Below, in pieces: positions 10,751 to 22,612 of a DNA stretch of 64,000 bases; position 1 is the stretch's first letter, and every line of letters begins with the position of its first letter. The notes below the pieces were generated by a model. That model was not told the origin of the DNA and ran no database searches. It saw only the letters and a list, made by a program, of their open reading frames with translations. The DNA comes from Datnioides undecimradiatus. Its lineage: Eukaryota; Chordata; Actinopteri; Lobotiformes; Datnioididae. The stretch spans positions 2,377,047 to 2,441,046 of the forward strand of contig WARS01000071.1 in assembly GCA_008933995.1 (NCBI GenBank), given 5' to 3'. Made by a program: the position numbers and the translations under genes.

Positions 10751-11248
10751 CTGTTTACCCCTATAGGCTTCATAAGGAATGGGTGGAACCAAGGTGACGT
10801 CGCACTGAAGCTCGGTCTGTGGTGGAAAATCCAAAAATAGGTAAAGAGGTGTCAGGTGGGTGTCGGTGAATGACGCATGGTTGCTGAAACACGGCGGATA
10901 GCTGTCAGTCAAAGAAGCCCCGCCCCTTCATCCTGCATAACTTCAGGTGTTGATCTGATTTAAAGGAGTGAGTTCTATATAAATTCAGCCCGTACAGTCG
11001 TCATGAACGGGGAAACTAGCTGCAGAGACCAAACCGTTGTTTGCACCAGGGGTTGTCGTTTCCTCCCCCTCCTCTCATTTTAACCTCATCCCTCCGTTTC
11101 AGGCCATTCGCCCCCTTTCCACCTCAGTGCCCCGCTCGCCGCCGCCCCCACCCCAATTTTTTTTATTAATGTTTCCATAAGATTCAATTATCTTTTGGTT
11201 GGAGAACAGAAGGTTTTACATGTCAGAACTGGGCTGTAAAACCCAAGC

Positions 11249-11718
11249 TGTGTGTGTGCGTGTGTGTGTGTGTGTGTGTGTGGAGAGAGTGTGTGTTTGT
11301 TTTCCTGCACCGGGTCATGTACTGTGCTCAGTGTGTGTGTGTGTGTGTGTGTGTGTGTTGCTGCACTGGTGTGTGTTGCTGAGGTAACTGACAGGAATGT
11401 GAGCAACGAGGAGGAAACTCCTGTGGAAGTTTGGGATGTTCGGGAAGGGTGTGTGTGCCTCTGTGTGTGTGTGCCTCTGTGTGTGTGTGTGTGTGCCTCT
11501 GTGTGTGTGTGTGTGTGTGTGTGGGGAGGGGGAGGAAGAGGTGTATATTTTTATGGGAACACCTCACCCCGCTGCTTGTTACCCTGACTGGAAAAGATAA
11601 CACGAGGCTGGATTCCCCTGCTCCCCCCTGCACCCAGCTGGAAACGAACACGCGTGAGCTTCCAGGGTGTGTACATGCAGTGCGCGTGTGTGTGTATGCA
11701 TGTGTGTGTGTGTGTGTG
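11249..11718. repeat. Cluster of interrupted (GT)n microsatellites
   Basis: GT arrays lie at 11249-11281, 11331-11358, 11449-11522 and 11685-11718, separated by unique sequence. Frames through the arrays encode only dipeptide repeats. Confidence 0.95.
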
Positions 11719-11719
11719 T

Positions 11720-12945
11720 ACAGCTTTAACACTGCCTCAGTGTAGACTCTGTTTGCAAACACACTCGCACTTAGACATCTGTCCCTGTTGCTTTAGTGCT
11801 TCTCTCTCTTCTTGAGCAGTTGCTTTACTGGGAGCTTCACACCCAGCAACAGAACTCAATGTAAACCAGTAACACACTCCTGATCCTGATGCTTTAGCAC
11901 CTGATGTTGATGCTGAAGGTCCAGATCTTCTATCTGAAGCCTTCATCGCCTCAGTTTTGTTCTTATCGGCCCTTTACAAAGGATCTGCAGCACATGGCGT
12001 CAGGTACGCGCTGCACGAGCACGTTTAAATGGTGCAAAATCTGGGTTGTATTAGTTTTTTAATAAATAACACGTGTGTTTTGGGTGTGACATGACTTAAA
12101 CCAGTCAGAGTGTCTTTAAAAGCCAAGTGCAACTGGCACAGTGCTATTTAAATGGCTGTCGGACCCTCTGCTGTCTCCCTGTCATCTGTCCCATCGACAG
12201 CTCTGCCCGTCTGCGTATGAACCAGTGATGATGCCTAACTGAGGAGGAGGAGGAGCAGCAGAGTGAAGTGTGTTACAGCGTCAAAGTGCATCTCACCGTC
12301 TGAACTGTGCGCTCTTTGCAGCAGCAAAAGACTGTGTCACTGACTGCAGACCAATCACTTCCTGTTGCATCAAAATAGAAATGCACCAACGACACACCTG
12401 ACCACACCTTGCTTTAAGACCAACACGACCATGGGTAGCCACCTACACAACATGGGTGCAAAACGCAGCTCTTCATGGTTGGTTGATCAGACTCAAACAC
12501 GGCTGACCCAGGACCAGGTTCATCTTTAGCACTGAAAAGCTGTGAATGCTGCGCAGAGAGCAGGCGCAGCAGGAAGTTAGCGAGCACCCGGTGTCTCGTT
12601 TGCTTCCGTAGAGAAGGTTGTTGTATATTTGTTTGTCTTTACTTGTGTTGTTTCTGTTTCCTGCCAGACGCAAATTAGCATTCTCGCTAACTTACATCAC
12701 TCCCTGATATTCATTAATGTGATGCATCCACATCTAAACAATACAGATAAACGAGTGCAGGCCGGGGAGACAGCGGGACCTGGAGACGGGCAGATGCATA
12801 TGGAGATAGACACAGAGGAACCGAAAGCTCCAGAGAGAAGCACAGGGAGAGGCAGAGGGAAAGGAATTTGTACGTCCATGTGTTTGACAGAGAGAGAGAG
12901 AGGGAGGCTGCTTAAGAGAGAGAGACAATGCAAAAGAGTTCGGGG
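11720..12945. other. Intergenic, no recognised feature
   Basis: This is mixed unique sequence with no convincing coding frame, RNA gene or repeat family. A short GGA-repeat is at 12241-12255. Purine-rich sequence leads into the AG array that follows. Confidence 0.5.

Positions 12946-12948
<3 letters not shown>

Positions 12949-12995
<47 letters not shown>
12949..12995. repeat. (AG)n microsatellite
   Basis: This is a nearly perfect AG dinucleotide array ending in an AT interruption. Imperfect purine-rich sequence precedes it from about 12890. Confidence 0.95.
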
Positions 12996-13000
<5 letters not shown>

Positions 13001-13099
13001 CGAGGGATTTTCCCGACTCTTTCTGTCTTTGTGGTGTTTTATTGGCCACATGTGGTTAGGATGTCAGATCAGTCACCACATCTACACACTGACTCACTA

Positions 13100-13465
13100 A
13101 CTGCTGTGTGTGTGTGCGTGTGTGTGTGTGCGTGCGTGCGTGTGTGTGTGTGTGTGAGTTCAGACCGTGATGCGAGATGACAGCTGGTTTACGTGGTGTA
13201 TAAATGTGTTTGTTTGTGAGTTTGTGCAACTTGCAGCTTCGTTCTGTATTTGTTTGGTGTGTGTGTGTGTGTGTGTGTGTGCTTCCAGTATTTGCATGTG
13301 TGTGTGTGTGTCATACGTGTGTGTGTGTGTGTGTGTGAGTGACCAAAACTTTCTATTTTATGTCTGCGTGCTTTTGAATTTCCACTTGCAGTCCGACCGC
13401 TGAGCATGAAATAATGGTTTGTGTGTGTGTGTGTGTGTGTGTGCGTGTGTGTGTGTGTGTGTGTG
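13100..13465. repeat. Cluster of (GT)n microsatellites
   Basis: Arrays lie at 13105-13157 (with GC interruptions), 13257-13338 (interrupted) and 13420-13465. They are spaced by 40-100 bases of unique DNA. No gene is present. Confidence 0.95.
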
Positions 13466-14025
13466 CTGAATAGGAACTGATGACAGATACAGTCGAGGCC
13501 CAGCGTCTTGCTGCAGCGTTTCATGTGCACATATGTGACCTTTAGCCCGTGAATCTCTTTTTAACTTCTCGGTTTAAACCTGTTCCCATCTGACAAACAC
13601 CCGCCGGTCATGAGCGTCACAGCGATTTAATCAATTTAACGAAGGATCTTTTATGAAGATCGTAGTTTGTACGTTTGCCTACAGTGACAATCCAGCTCCA
13701 AGCACTGAAACCGCAGCTGGTAATCTTCATATTAATATGAAACAGAGGATGATTTGATCGCCACACAGCCGTGAATCTTTCTGCATTTGGCTCCGTGGTG
13801 GAGGAATCGTATGTCAGTTAACTACTGTACAACCACGACTACACACAGACACGAACGGGCTGAGCGGCGTCACTGTGTCCTTAAACTTGACCAAACACGC
13901 GAAAGACAAGGCGTCTTGTTGTTTTACTTCCTTTTACTACAGATCAGTTTTAATAAAACAGTGTATGATGAAGACGATGTTTCGACAACAGGTAAAAACT
14001 GACCCTGGTTCAAATTTGACAGCTG

Positions 14026-14500
14026 CCCCATTCAGAGTAGTAACCTTGTGCAGTCATACACCACTCCCAGTGCCTACCACGCTTGAATCTCCCCCTGGAA
14101 GTCCTGTTATTTCTTGGAACGCTGCATCTGTGACGTCCTCTGGACCTCCTCCGCTGTGTCAAAGCAGAGACCCTTCAGCTTAAATCTCATTTTGCAGAAA
14201 CGAAAGAAATCACTGTCGCCAAATCCAGCGAGTAGGGCGACGATTGTGACGTTTGGCCAAAGAAGCCTGCGCATTTACAAAGCGCCGATCCACGATGGAG
14301 ATCCCAAGCTCCACCTGTCCCTCAGACGCCTCAGAGCGGTGCAGCAGAGCTCTCCACTGACAGTCTGGGGGATGAACTCACGCCGCACAACCCTGCAAAC
14401 GACCAGCATGTCCTCCTGATCTGATGCAACGACTTCCCTCTGTGACTCTGCAGCTTCTCCTCTGCTCAGGCTGCTGTTTGCTCCCTGCTGAAGTCTGGGC
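14026..14500 (-). mobile_element. Mariner-like element relic, copy A (transposase fragment)
   Basis: Read on the minus strand, broken frames recall a mariner-type transposase: VVRREFIP followed by LRRLRD, then after a gap a DFFRFCKMRFKLKG segment with FDTAEEVQRTS. These correspond to the HEF(I/L)PxGxTV..LRRLR region and the PDLAPxDFFLFP..LKG..FDT(I)EEIQ region of the family. Stops and frame changes make it a pseudogene. The left end (ttcagagtagtaaccttgtg) aligns with the end of copy B at 44.8 kb, and the two diverge outside. Near 14485 copy A has a deletion relative to copies B and C. No terminal inverted repeats were found. Confidence 0.7.
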
Positions 14501-15274
14501 TCCACAGTCTCAGCTCACAGTGATGAAGTTTATATGAAAATGCGAAATAGCTTCTCTTCATATATCTCATTATTTTATATCTACATCTATTACATCATCT
14601 TATGATAATGGAAGGGTGAACCTGCCGCTGCTCTGCTGCACTAGAACGACTCATTCATTTCCAGTTTTCATTCACTGGTAAAGAGTTAAAGATATTAACT
14701 TTAGGCGTGAAGCAAATGGATGCAGTCTTTTTATCTGGGAGCCTTCTGCTGGTTTCTTATTTCCTTATTTTTTCCTCTTTCAGACGGTTTAGTGCCACAG
14801 TTAATTAGCTGATAGCTGCAGCTGATAAAGCTGCAAAGTGTGGTTTCGGCAAAGCAGAGAGCAGCAAAATTATAATTCAAAGCTGCTTTTGTCTCTTTTT
14901 CTGTGTGAGATCAAGGACTCCAGGGTCTCAAATGGGAGTTTTAAGTGTTAAGTGTCATTTTAAGCTGCATATCTGCAGCTGAGCTACAGTTTTAAGGCGG
15001 ACGGAGACTTTCAATGCAGCGTCTCTGGTTGTGTTTTGGCCCAGCCCTCAACTCCTCTAGTTACACCAGATGATGTCATGGAGGGGGGTTTCTTTCTTCC
15101 CCTCTCTGCCTCCGCTGCTTCCTGTTTCCTGTCTTTGCAGGAAGTAGCCCTGCGTTCACTTCCTGTCAGAGGAGCTGTTGAGGACAGGAACATAGCCGTT
15201 TGGCCGTTTGAGGAGACAGCAAAAGTCGAATCCTGGCAAGTGAAGCTCTTTGAGGGAGAAAGTGGGTAATGTGG
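14501..15274. other. Intergenic, no recognised feature
   Basis: Ordinary AT-rich unique sequence. Two short frames near 15.0-15.3 kb lack any family similarity. Confidence 0.5.
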
Positions 15275-15322
15275 AAAGGAAGCATCAAAGGAAGCATCAA
15301 AGGAAGCATCAAAGGAGACATC
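15275..15322. repeat. 12-bp tandem repeat, four units
   Basis: The unit AAAGGAAGCATC occurs three times exactly and a fourth time as AAAGGAGACATC. Confidence 0.95.
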
Positions 15323-16505
15323 AAGGACGATAACTAAGAGCTCATTGCATGGAAAGTGTTGGATTCAGACTGTGGGACCCACATTTTCCGATTAGGGAGG
15401 AAGCTGAGTTGTGTTTTTCTGTCGGCCGTAACCTGGCGACAGTGACGGCTCACAGGAAAGACGGACTGACCTCCGACCTGCGCTGAGGCTGTCTTTACTT
15501 TTAATAGACACCAGGTCCTGACACACAGATCTGATCTGAACTTCTCCCTCCTCTCCTCCTCAACTTCCTCTTCCCTTTAACTCTCCGTCCCTCTCTCTGT
15601 ATTTAGTTTTCCAGTTTTGATCATGAAGGAATGATGCAGTCGAGGGTCAGGCTTGTGTCTTTTCCAGGTGGAGATAAACATCTTGCAGAGGAGATGATGG
15701 TTACTGTAGCTTCTGGGCTTCGTCCTTGTTGTGCGTGATGCCTTCAAGGTCACAGAAAGCATCTTTTTAGTAAACGCAACACAATTGTGCGTGCGTGTGC
15801 AACCACAGTGCCTGCGGCGGTCAACGAAACATCCGATTGTAACACGATAAATGGCTGTTCGTTTCCCGCTTTCCACCAGAAGTTGGCGTGTTCGTGACTG
15901 TAACTATGGCGACAACAGGTCCTCAAGCTTATGGGCCAGCACGGTCTCTTCAGTCCGCTCGCAAACAGCACGACTTCAGATTTAAGTTGTACAAAGAGCG
16001 TGAAAGACTGCGTAAGTCCGTAATTTCCCTAAACTGAAAAGTTGTTTCTGTTTCCATGACAACAGAGGTCACCTGACGATGGGCCTGCTGTCCACAGAGG
16101 CGAATGGGAAGGATCTGCATGCGTGTAAAGTCATTTTATTCGTACGTACATTGAAGAGATGCGTCTTTCTTTGATACAAACATGATCACGTGTGTGTTTG
16201 TTACCATGTGCCGTGTTACCATGGAGACAAAGGTCCTCCAACTTTCAGACAGCGTCTCCTTTATGACGTCAGTAGAGTTGTATTCAGCTGTATATACAGA
16301 AACAAGCCCCACCCACTTTCACACGTCCGACCAATCACTGCGTTCAGTGGGCGGGGCCTTCAGATGAACAGTTTCATCTCCTTCCTCTCCACCCTCTTCT
16401 ACTCGCCTCCCTGTCTCGTTTTCCTCCTTTCTCCTCCCACCTCCCTCTTTTGTTTTTCCTCTGCCCTCCCTCCCCCGTCTCCTCCCTCCCTCTCCCATCA
16501 GTGGG
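15323..16505. other. Intergenic; CT-rich at the right end
   Basis: No gene was recognised. Bases 16380-16500 form a pyrimidine-rich tract. Confidence 0.5.
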
Positions 16506-16509
16506 AGCC

Positions 16510-16640
16510 AAGGTGTGGGTGTTAAACCACTGAGGTCTGCTGGTTTGGTGGCCTTGGCTTTGAAGGGCTTGTGGGTTGCGGGTTCAGATCCCGGGCAGGC
16601 CCGACCGCTAACCTTGACTGGTGGAACCCATCTATCACCG
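16510..16640 (+). mobile_element. tRNA-derived SINE-like fragment
   Basis: The word GGTTCAGATCCC near 16580 resembles a tRNA B box with one mismatch. A partial A-box-like TGGTTTGGTGG lies upstream near 16540. The spacing suits a tRNA-related SINE head. No tRNA cloverleaf can be drawn, so this is not a functional tRNA gene. Confidence 0.4.
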
Positions 16641-16649
16641 TGGAAACAG

Positions 16650-17134
16650 TCAAACCGGCCAATCAGTGAGCCAGAATCTGAGTCAGCAGGAATCCAGGGA
16701 AGGAGTTTTATTCTGTTTTAGTCGTTTTTCTCAAACTGTGTCAGCGACCTCTTCTTCTTCTTCTTCTCTGTTCCTCGTTTAATCTCATCTGAAATTAGTT
16801 TTAGTACTCGTGAAAGAACGTGTTGATGATAAAATAAGAAACAAAAAGAGGAGAAACACTGAAAAACATGCAAGGTGAATGAGTAAAACACTGAATCTTG
16901 TGTTCAGAGTGAAAACAAACCTCGAAAACTGACGCGACGAAGGTGAGAAGACGTGAAACCAATCAAACTCTGGCTGATCAAAGTCGCTGCACGGCTGGAC
17001 GCTTTGCTCGGCCTCGGGGCTGACGGCTAAGTTTAAACATTTTGTTTAAAGTGAGGCTGAGGTTTTGGTCAGTGTAGTGTTTGTTTTACTAAAGCGCGCA
17101 GCGGTTCACACGGTCGCAATAAAGACATTTATTG
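16650..17134. other. Intergenic, no recognised feature
   Basis: AT-rich with a short (CTT)n run near 16750. No gene was seen. Confidence 0.5.
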
Positions 17135-18180
17135 CGTGACGATGAATTACAGCGGAGCTCGGGTTTGACTCCAACATCTTTGCATCTTTCCGTCCGTATG
17201 TTCTTTTACGCGTCTCATCTGAGCGTCACGTCCTGTCGCCTCGAAGCAGCTCGAATCCTTTAGGGTGAGAAACAAAACGTGGGAAAAGCGAAGCGGGCGA
17301 GCAGAAACCTGAGTCCCAAATGAGAGACGGCGGGCCGCGTGAGAACAGACGAGGACGTTTTCAGGGCCCTCGGGCTCTCTGTGGTCTCCGCCGTCTATTT
17401 TTAACCCCCGTGACAAAAGTACCCGAGCTATTTCAGGACGAGCGGCTCCAAAACTTTCTGTTATAGTTCAGTCTTATTTATCTTTCTGGCTCCCCTGGTT
17501 TTCCTAAACCTACATGCATGTCTAAACACCGGGTTTATGAGCGCGGCGCTGATGTGGAAATCTCCTAAAATTAAACGGAATCTCAGCCCGTTTTTATATA
17601 TTTGTCTGTTGTTGGTTTTGTCCGCGGCGTTGTCACTATAACAGGCACTGACGCCGCGTGGGAGTGCGTGCGTGCATGTGTGTGTGTGGCGTGGTGACCC
17701 AGCATGACGCCGTAGTAAGCATCGCACACGGCTGCCAGCAGACAGGGAGCGAGAGGAGTGTGGGAAATAAAGACAAAACAGGGGAGAGAGGGGGAGAAAG
17801 GGAGGGAGGGGGAGAAAGAGACGGATTAAAGGAGGGAGAGTGGGAATGAAAAGTGACAGAGCAGCTAAAAAAAGGAGGAAACGTGAAAAGAAAAGACGGG
17901 AATCAGTCAGAGACAGAAGGAGGAACACGCACGTGTGTCACGGTCAGCAGAAACGTCCGGCGGCGGCCTGTGGAACTGTTTTTCCGCCTGTAATTTCAAT
18001 TTCAGGCTTCGTTTTCAGCCCGACTGACTCGGCCTTCTCCCTCGGCGGCGCGGCTCCGGAGCCTCGCCGTTACAGATTTCACGGCCGTCAGCTTCAGATG
18101 TTTCACTTTCATGTTTCACGATGTCGTGTCGCGTTCTGAAGCCGTGAAATCGGCAACGGCGGCGGTGACGATGTGGAAAC
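17135..18180. promoter_or_regulatory. CpG-rich patches in the intergenic region
   Basis: CpG density is raised at 17135-17450 and again at 17930-18180 (for example cggcggcgcggctccgga and gtgtcgcgttctgaagccgtg). A GT/AG-rich stretch at 17665-17860 separates them. Frames here carry no known domain. They are candidate distal regulatory islands or uncharacterised promoters, with no direct evidence of activity. Confidence 0.3.
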
Positions 18181-18746
18181 CTGAGACCTTCCTGCCTGCT
18201 GAAGTTAACCTGCGTGAATTTATTTGATAAAAAACATAAAAACCGAACCGGTTCGGTATCGACCGATGGACATCAGACACGATCTAAAACACAAATTAAT
18301 AATAAAATACAAAATGCACTGTTTGTAGCTCAGAGAGGCGTTTTCTGATCATTTACCTGCACCTTCCACATATATATGATATATACACGATGTGATGACA
18401 CGTGGTTTTGCTTAAAATCACACCTTCTTTTTAAAAACTAGGGGACCTCTGTTGTCATGGTAACAACAATGAACACACGGCTAACGTTAAAGATTTAAAC
18501 TTGCATTGCTCAAAATTAGCTCAACCAGCTGCAAAAGTAATTAATAAATGCCATTTGAAGCGTAAAATCACAAGATAACACGTGTTTGTCGTTCGCATCG
18601 GGTGCTGAGTGAATGAGTGACGGGGACGGAGAGTCATGGCGTCCGAACCCTTTCGCTTCCTTCTTGTTATTGTTTTTCTCCATCGTTCAGTTTTCCCCTT
18701 CTCAGGTTTCCCCCCCCCACGACGTTTCCCAACATATCATTGGCCT

Positions 18747-18748
<2 letters not shown>
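18181..18748. other. Intergenic, no recognised feature
   Basis: AT-rich sequence with a short TATATA stretch near 18370. No gene was seen. Confidence 0.5.

Positions 18749-18779
<31 letters not shown>
18749..18779. repeat. (GT)n microsatellite
   Basis: This is a perfect GT array. C-runs occur nearby at about 18711-18718 and 18975-18983. Confidence 0.95.
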
Positions 18780-18782
<3 letters not shown>

Positions 18783-19262
18783 CTGGAGCCATGGGATGAA
18801 GAGTGTGGTTACCCACTGGTGTGACCAGGGACTCAGGGGCACCTCGCTCTCTCTCCCTGTCTGCCTGTGTCTCTCGCTCGCTCTCGTTCTCTCACTCTGT
18901 CATTTTCTGAATTTGGAAAAAAGGGAAAATTCCACCAAACGCGACCGTACGCGTCCGCCAGCGCCGCCATGTTCCCCCCCCCCCGCTGTTGGAGGCGGCA
19001 CCAAAAATAAAAGAACGTGTAAAAGCACCGTGAGCTCCCGACCCGGGGTCAGGACCCCGACCCCGGACCGCAGCGTAGATCTGAGGTGATGAACAGGATT
19101 CAGCAGAGACAATGAACACGTATACTTCTGTTTTTCACAGCCTGGCTCATTTAGTTCATCTAATCCAGTGAATTACTGGATGTTTTCATCGAAAACACTG
19201 ATGAAATCCAAACAGCGTCACCAGTCTGACGCACAGAGGCGCACAAACGCATGCACACTCAC

Positions 19263-19436
19263 TTTAGAGCTCCCACCTCACCCGTCGTGCATGTGTCTGG
19301 GTGTTGGGAGGACGCTGGCGTACGCAGACATGAAGAGAGCGTGCTAACTCAGCGCAGAAAGGACCGGGTCGGGAATCGGGACCCGCTGTGTCTCGCTGTG
19401 AGGCGAGGTGCCACCCACTAAGCCACAGAGGTGCAG
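19263..19436 (-). mobile_element. tRNA-derived SINE-like copy
   Basis: On the minus strand it reads gtggcttagtgggtggcac, then tcgcctcacagcgagacac, a B-box-like gtcccgattcccg, then gtcctttctgcgctgagttagc, and ends in a 'cctcccaacacccagacacatg' type segment. This order recalls the abundant fish repeat 'gtggctcagtgg..tcgcctcacagc..ggttcgattccc..tcctcccacagtccaaagacatgc'. Several mismatches show it is old. Confidence 0.6.
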
Positions 19437-19869
19437 CATGAACAAGCCTCACCTGTGGCTCCTCACCTGTCTCCCCTGCACTGGAGTCCTGCTGTTGTGG
19501 ATCCAGACACCCTGAAGGTAAGAAGAAGAAGTGAGCCGAACGATCTAGATGAGTTTTCAGCACGAACTCGTGGGTCAGTCATCACTTCTCTCGGGGTTTG
19601 GTGTGTGGACGCCCACTGGGGGCAGTATTTAAACAGGAAACGGGGGCTTAATGAACATTAAAGGGTAATTTCAACATACAAACAAGGCTGGAAATGGTAC
19701 GATCCACTGTAGGGGGGGTTTAAACAGCACTACAAGCTCCGTCCAGGCATGAACACGAGAAATATTGGTTTTACCTCTGCTGCAGAGATTCAGTTAGTGG
19801 GCATTTGCAAAATGCAGCACTTAAGGACATTGGCTGCATGCTGTTAAGTGACAGTGAAAGCTGAAGTAA

Positions 19870-19990
19870 GCTCTGATTCACCTGGGGATGTGAAACACCT
19901 GCTGAGTCATCCCGTGCAGGTTTTTCCAGATGTTCCCAGCTGGTGTAGGGATTCAAACCAGCAACCGTCCGCGTTCAACCGTCCCTCCCT
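19870..19990 (-). mobile_element. tRNA-derived SINE-like fragment
   Basis: The minus strand contains gttgctggtttgaatccc, a good tRNA B-box match, followed by text resembling the body of fish tRNA SINEs (ctgctgagtcatcc region). The A-box side is not clear and the edges are approximate. Confidence 0.45.
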
Positions 19991-20205
19991 GAGCGTCCAA
20001 ACCCTCAAAGCCAGACTGAGCGTCCTAATCGTCACGTCTGCAGCCAGGAGAACCACCTCCAGCCCAAACTGCTGGAACCGAAACGCCGCTCCCGGGAAGA
20101 GCTCGACCTTTTCCGCGGCTCCGAGGAGCTTCCAGGTTTCTGGACGGTGAGGATTTCACCACAGGTTTGATTCCTGGTGCTGCAGCCAACACGGGCGCAC
20201 AGTGG

Positions 20206-20237
20206 AAACCAGATCTGTGGAAACCAGATCTGCAGGC
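20206..20237. repeat. 15-bp direct duplication
   Basis: The unit GTGGAAACCAGATCT occurs twice in tandem. Confidence 0.9.
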
Positions 20238-20399
20238 CAGCAAAGAACAGAAAACAGTAGAAAGGAGCTCGAATGATAATCTGCTGTTTGCAAACTTTTA
20301 ATTTTTATGTTTTAATTCTATTTTTTTCTATCTGCTCTGCTCACGCTTCATGTCTCTAAATAAAACTGACTTAAATCAGCGCTCGCTCTCGTTAACACA

Positions 20400-20430
20400 G
20401 AATAATAATAATAATAATAATAATAACAAC

Positions 20431-20475
<45 letters not shown>
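20400..20475. repeat. (AAT)n trinucleotide microsatellite
   Basis: This is an AAT array of about 25 units with a short AAC interruption. Bases 20480-20800 continue as a very AT-rich low-complexity stretch. Confidence 0.95.
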
Positions 20476-20476
<1 letters not shown>

Positions 20477-20896
20477 TCACAGTGAGGAGATAAATCACAA
20501 CATATGTTAGTTAAATAAGGAAGTTATTCTACAGCCTTTGATTAGTATTTAAAATAAAGATAACATTTAAAAAATATATAAAAATAATATAAAATATAAT
20601 AATATATGTTAAAACTATATAATAATAATATATATTAAATTGTATTATAAATATATTGCAATGTGTATGTATATTATATATTATATTTAAAAATAATTTA
20701 AATAATTAAAAATAATTTTAAAAATATAAATATAAAATATAAAACCATACGACATTATTTCTTGAGTCTAAAAGCTTATTAAAAGAATTATTTTATTTTA
20801 TCCTCTAAATGCAGCGTCTCTGCGCTGTTTCCACTGTGAGAGTTATGAAGCAGCGTCAGATGTTAAACTGCTTCTGCAGCAAAGTCTCCTCTGACT

Positions 20897-21070
20897 GTTT
20901 ATATCAGTTTATATCAGTTTATATCAGTTCATATCAGTTTATATCAGTTCATATCAGTTCATATCCGGTTTTATATCAGTTCATATCAGTTCATATCAGT
21001 TTATATCAATTCATATCAGTTCATATCAGTTTATATCAGTTTATATCCAGTTCATAATAGTTTATATCAG
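20897..21070. repeat. 10-bp minisatellite, about 17 units
   Basis: Units of GTTTATATCA and its variant GTTCATATCA repeat head to tail, with a few single-base indels (near 20965 and 21045). The period equals about one turn of B-DNA. One frame reads through as a Tyr-Gln-Phe-Ile-Ser-Val repeat, which is a product of the tandem array and not a protein. Confidence 0.95.
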
Positions 21071-21130
21071 TGTGTTTTTTTATATTGTTTTAAATATACA
21101 GAAATACTGAGGAAACAAAGATATGATCAA

Positions 21131-21134
<4 letters not shown>

Positions 21135-21168
<34 letters not shown>

Positions 21169-21359
21169 CTGTAGATGATGTCATTTCCTGTTTTCCTGTG
21201 AGATGCGATGTCCCAGTAAGGTTGCAAGGTTGCAAAATGCACACACACACACACACACACACACGGTGGCAGGAAGCAGTAGTAAGCAGCAGTGACGTCA
21301 GGTTGATCCGGATGAGAGGACATGAGAGTCACGGGTAAGGTCAAGGTGTTCCTCACACA

Positions 21360-21390
<31 letters not shown>
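21135..21390. repeat. Three facing dinucleotide arrays
   Basis: A (TG)n array at 21135-21166 is followed by (CA)n arrays at 21238-21264 and 21361-21390. The TG and CA runs are complementary and could fold on each other in single-stranded DNA. Confidence 0.95.
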
Positions 21391-21393
<3 letters not shown>

Positions 21394-21728
21394 GCCCTGC
21401 AGAATCAGCCATGCTGCAGATTTCCTCTATAGTAGAGACATGAGCACGGAAGGAAAAGAGGGTACTATTATTATGATTATTATTATTATTAAGGCATTGT
21501 TTATTGTTTATTTCATTAATATGAACGTGAGGACATCGTCTGTTCGTGTTTCTGGTCTATTATTATTATCTATTATCTATTATTATATCGTTTATTGACT
21601 GTTTTTATGCTTTTTGCTGATCCGTGTTTTATATTTTCTGTTTACTCTGAAGTCGAACAGTTGTGACTGAAATCCTTCATCTGCTTCAGATACAGAGTTA
21701 AAAACAAGCAGCGGCTGAAAAGAGGAGC

Positions 21729-21833
21729 ACAGAAATGTGTCTTCAGCTGATCCAGAGTCGTTTTATCAAGCTGCTGACACACAGAAATGTGTCTTACAGC
21801 TGATCCAGAGTCAGTTTATGATGCTGGCGGACA
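21729..21833. repeat. Tandem duplication of about 52 bp
   Basis: The segment beginning acagaaatgtgtctt and containing cagctgatccagagtc occurs at 21729-21780 and again at 21781-21833, with a few substitutions and a small indel. Confidence 0.85.
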
Positions 21834-22027
21834 CATGACACAGCACTGACACATGCACACAAGAGGAGGTGGTGACGCCACAGACAGGTAACGGAGCCTG
21901 AGGCTTAATGCAGAATGCAGAGCGCCATCGGAGGTCACGGTGATGTAACAGCAAACATCACAGACAAAGAGGAGAGTTGCAGGAAGCAGCATTTGTTTTC
22001 AATATCATCTACTGAGCAATAGATATG

Positions 22028-22028
<1 letters not shown>

Positions 22029-22069
<41 letters not shown>
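22029..22069. repeat. (GT)n microsatellite
   Basis: This is a perfect GT array of about 20 units. A hexamer array of CCAGAA (five units) follows at 22254-22282. Confidence 0.95.
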
Positions 22070-22071
<2 letters not shown>

Positions 22072-22551
22072 AGTAGGCTTCTTGGTTTCTTGGTTCACCA
22101 AACCTGAAACCCAGGAACCTGGACTCCTCGGGGAGCCTCTTGGCTCGGTCCCGACGGTGTGTTCACTGGGACGAGCCAGCTGCGTCTGCTGGCTCCGGAC
22201 GAGCTGCAATAAAAACTTGGACGTTTCTCGAAGCCGACGACGATTCAGTGGCGCCCAGAACCAGAACCAGAACCAGAACCAAACAGCAGCTGGATCCAGG
22301 TGTTGTGAACCATATGCTTCACCTTGCTTCACCTAAGTGGTGTCGACCCAAAACAGACTTAAACTAAGCTTAATTAGCAATCAGTGCTTAATTAGGCTCT
22401 GCTGTATTTCACTTGGGTGTCCTGGAAAACTCCTGATTGGTTTGACTTAAACCTGCATCAGATTCATCAAAGTCATGTGACGCCACACCTCAGGCGAGTC
22501 CCTTTGTCACGTGACCAAGTTCTGCATCAAGAGAGCAGCTCTGAGAGTGAT

Positions 22552-22612
22552 GAGAATAAGAATAACTTCATTAATCCCAAAGGAAGGTAATTTAGAGTAA
22601 TCGTGCAAAGGT
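22552..22612 (+). repeat. Fragment resembling a fish retroelement 3' tail
   Basis: The text aataacttcattaatcccaa followed by aggaaggtaattt resembles the 'taactttattgatccc..gggaaatt' sequence that ends several fish retroelements. It is short and diverged. Confidence 0.35.

Noticed and set aside
12629..13180. 183-codon open frame
   Set aside because: It consists largely of Glu-Arg repeats from the AG array and Cys-Val from the GT array.
19263..19436. Functional tRNA gene on the minus strand
   Set aside because: The B box is imperfect and the downstream text matches a SINE-like repeat, with no tRNA fold.
20897..21070. CRISPR-like array
   Set aside because: The units are 10 bp with no spacers, which makes it a minisatellite in eukaryotic DNA.
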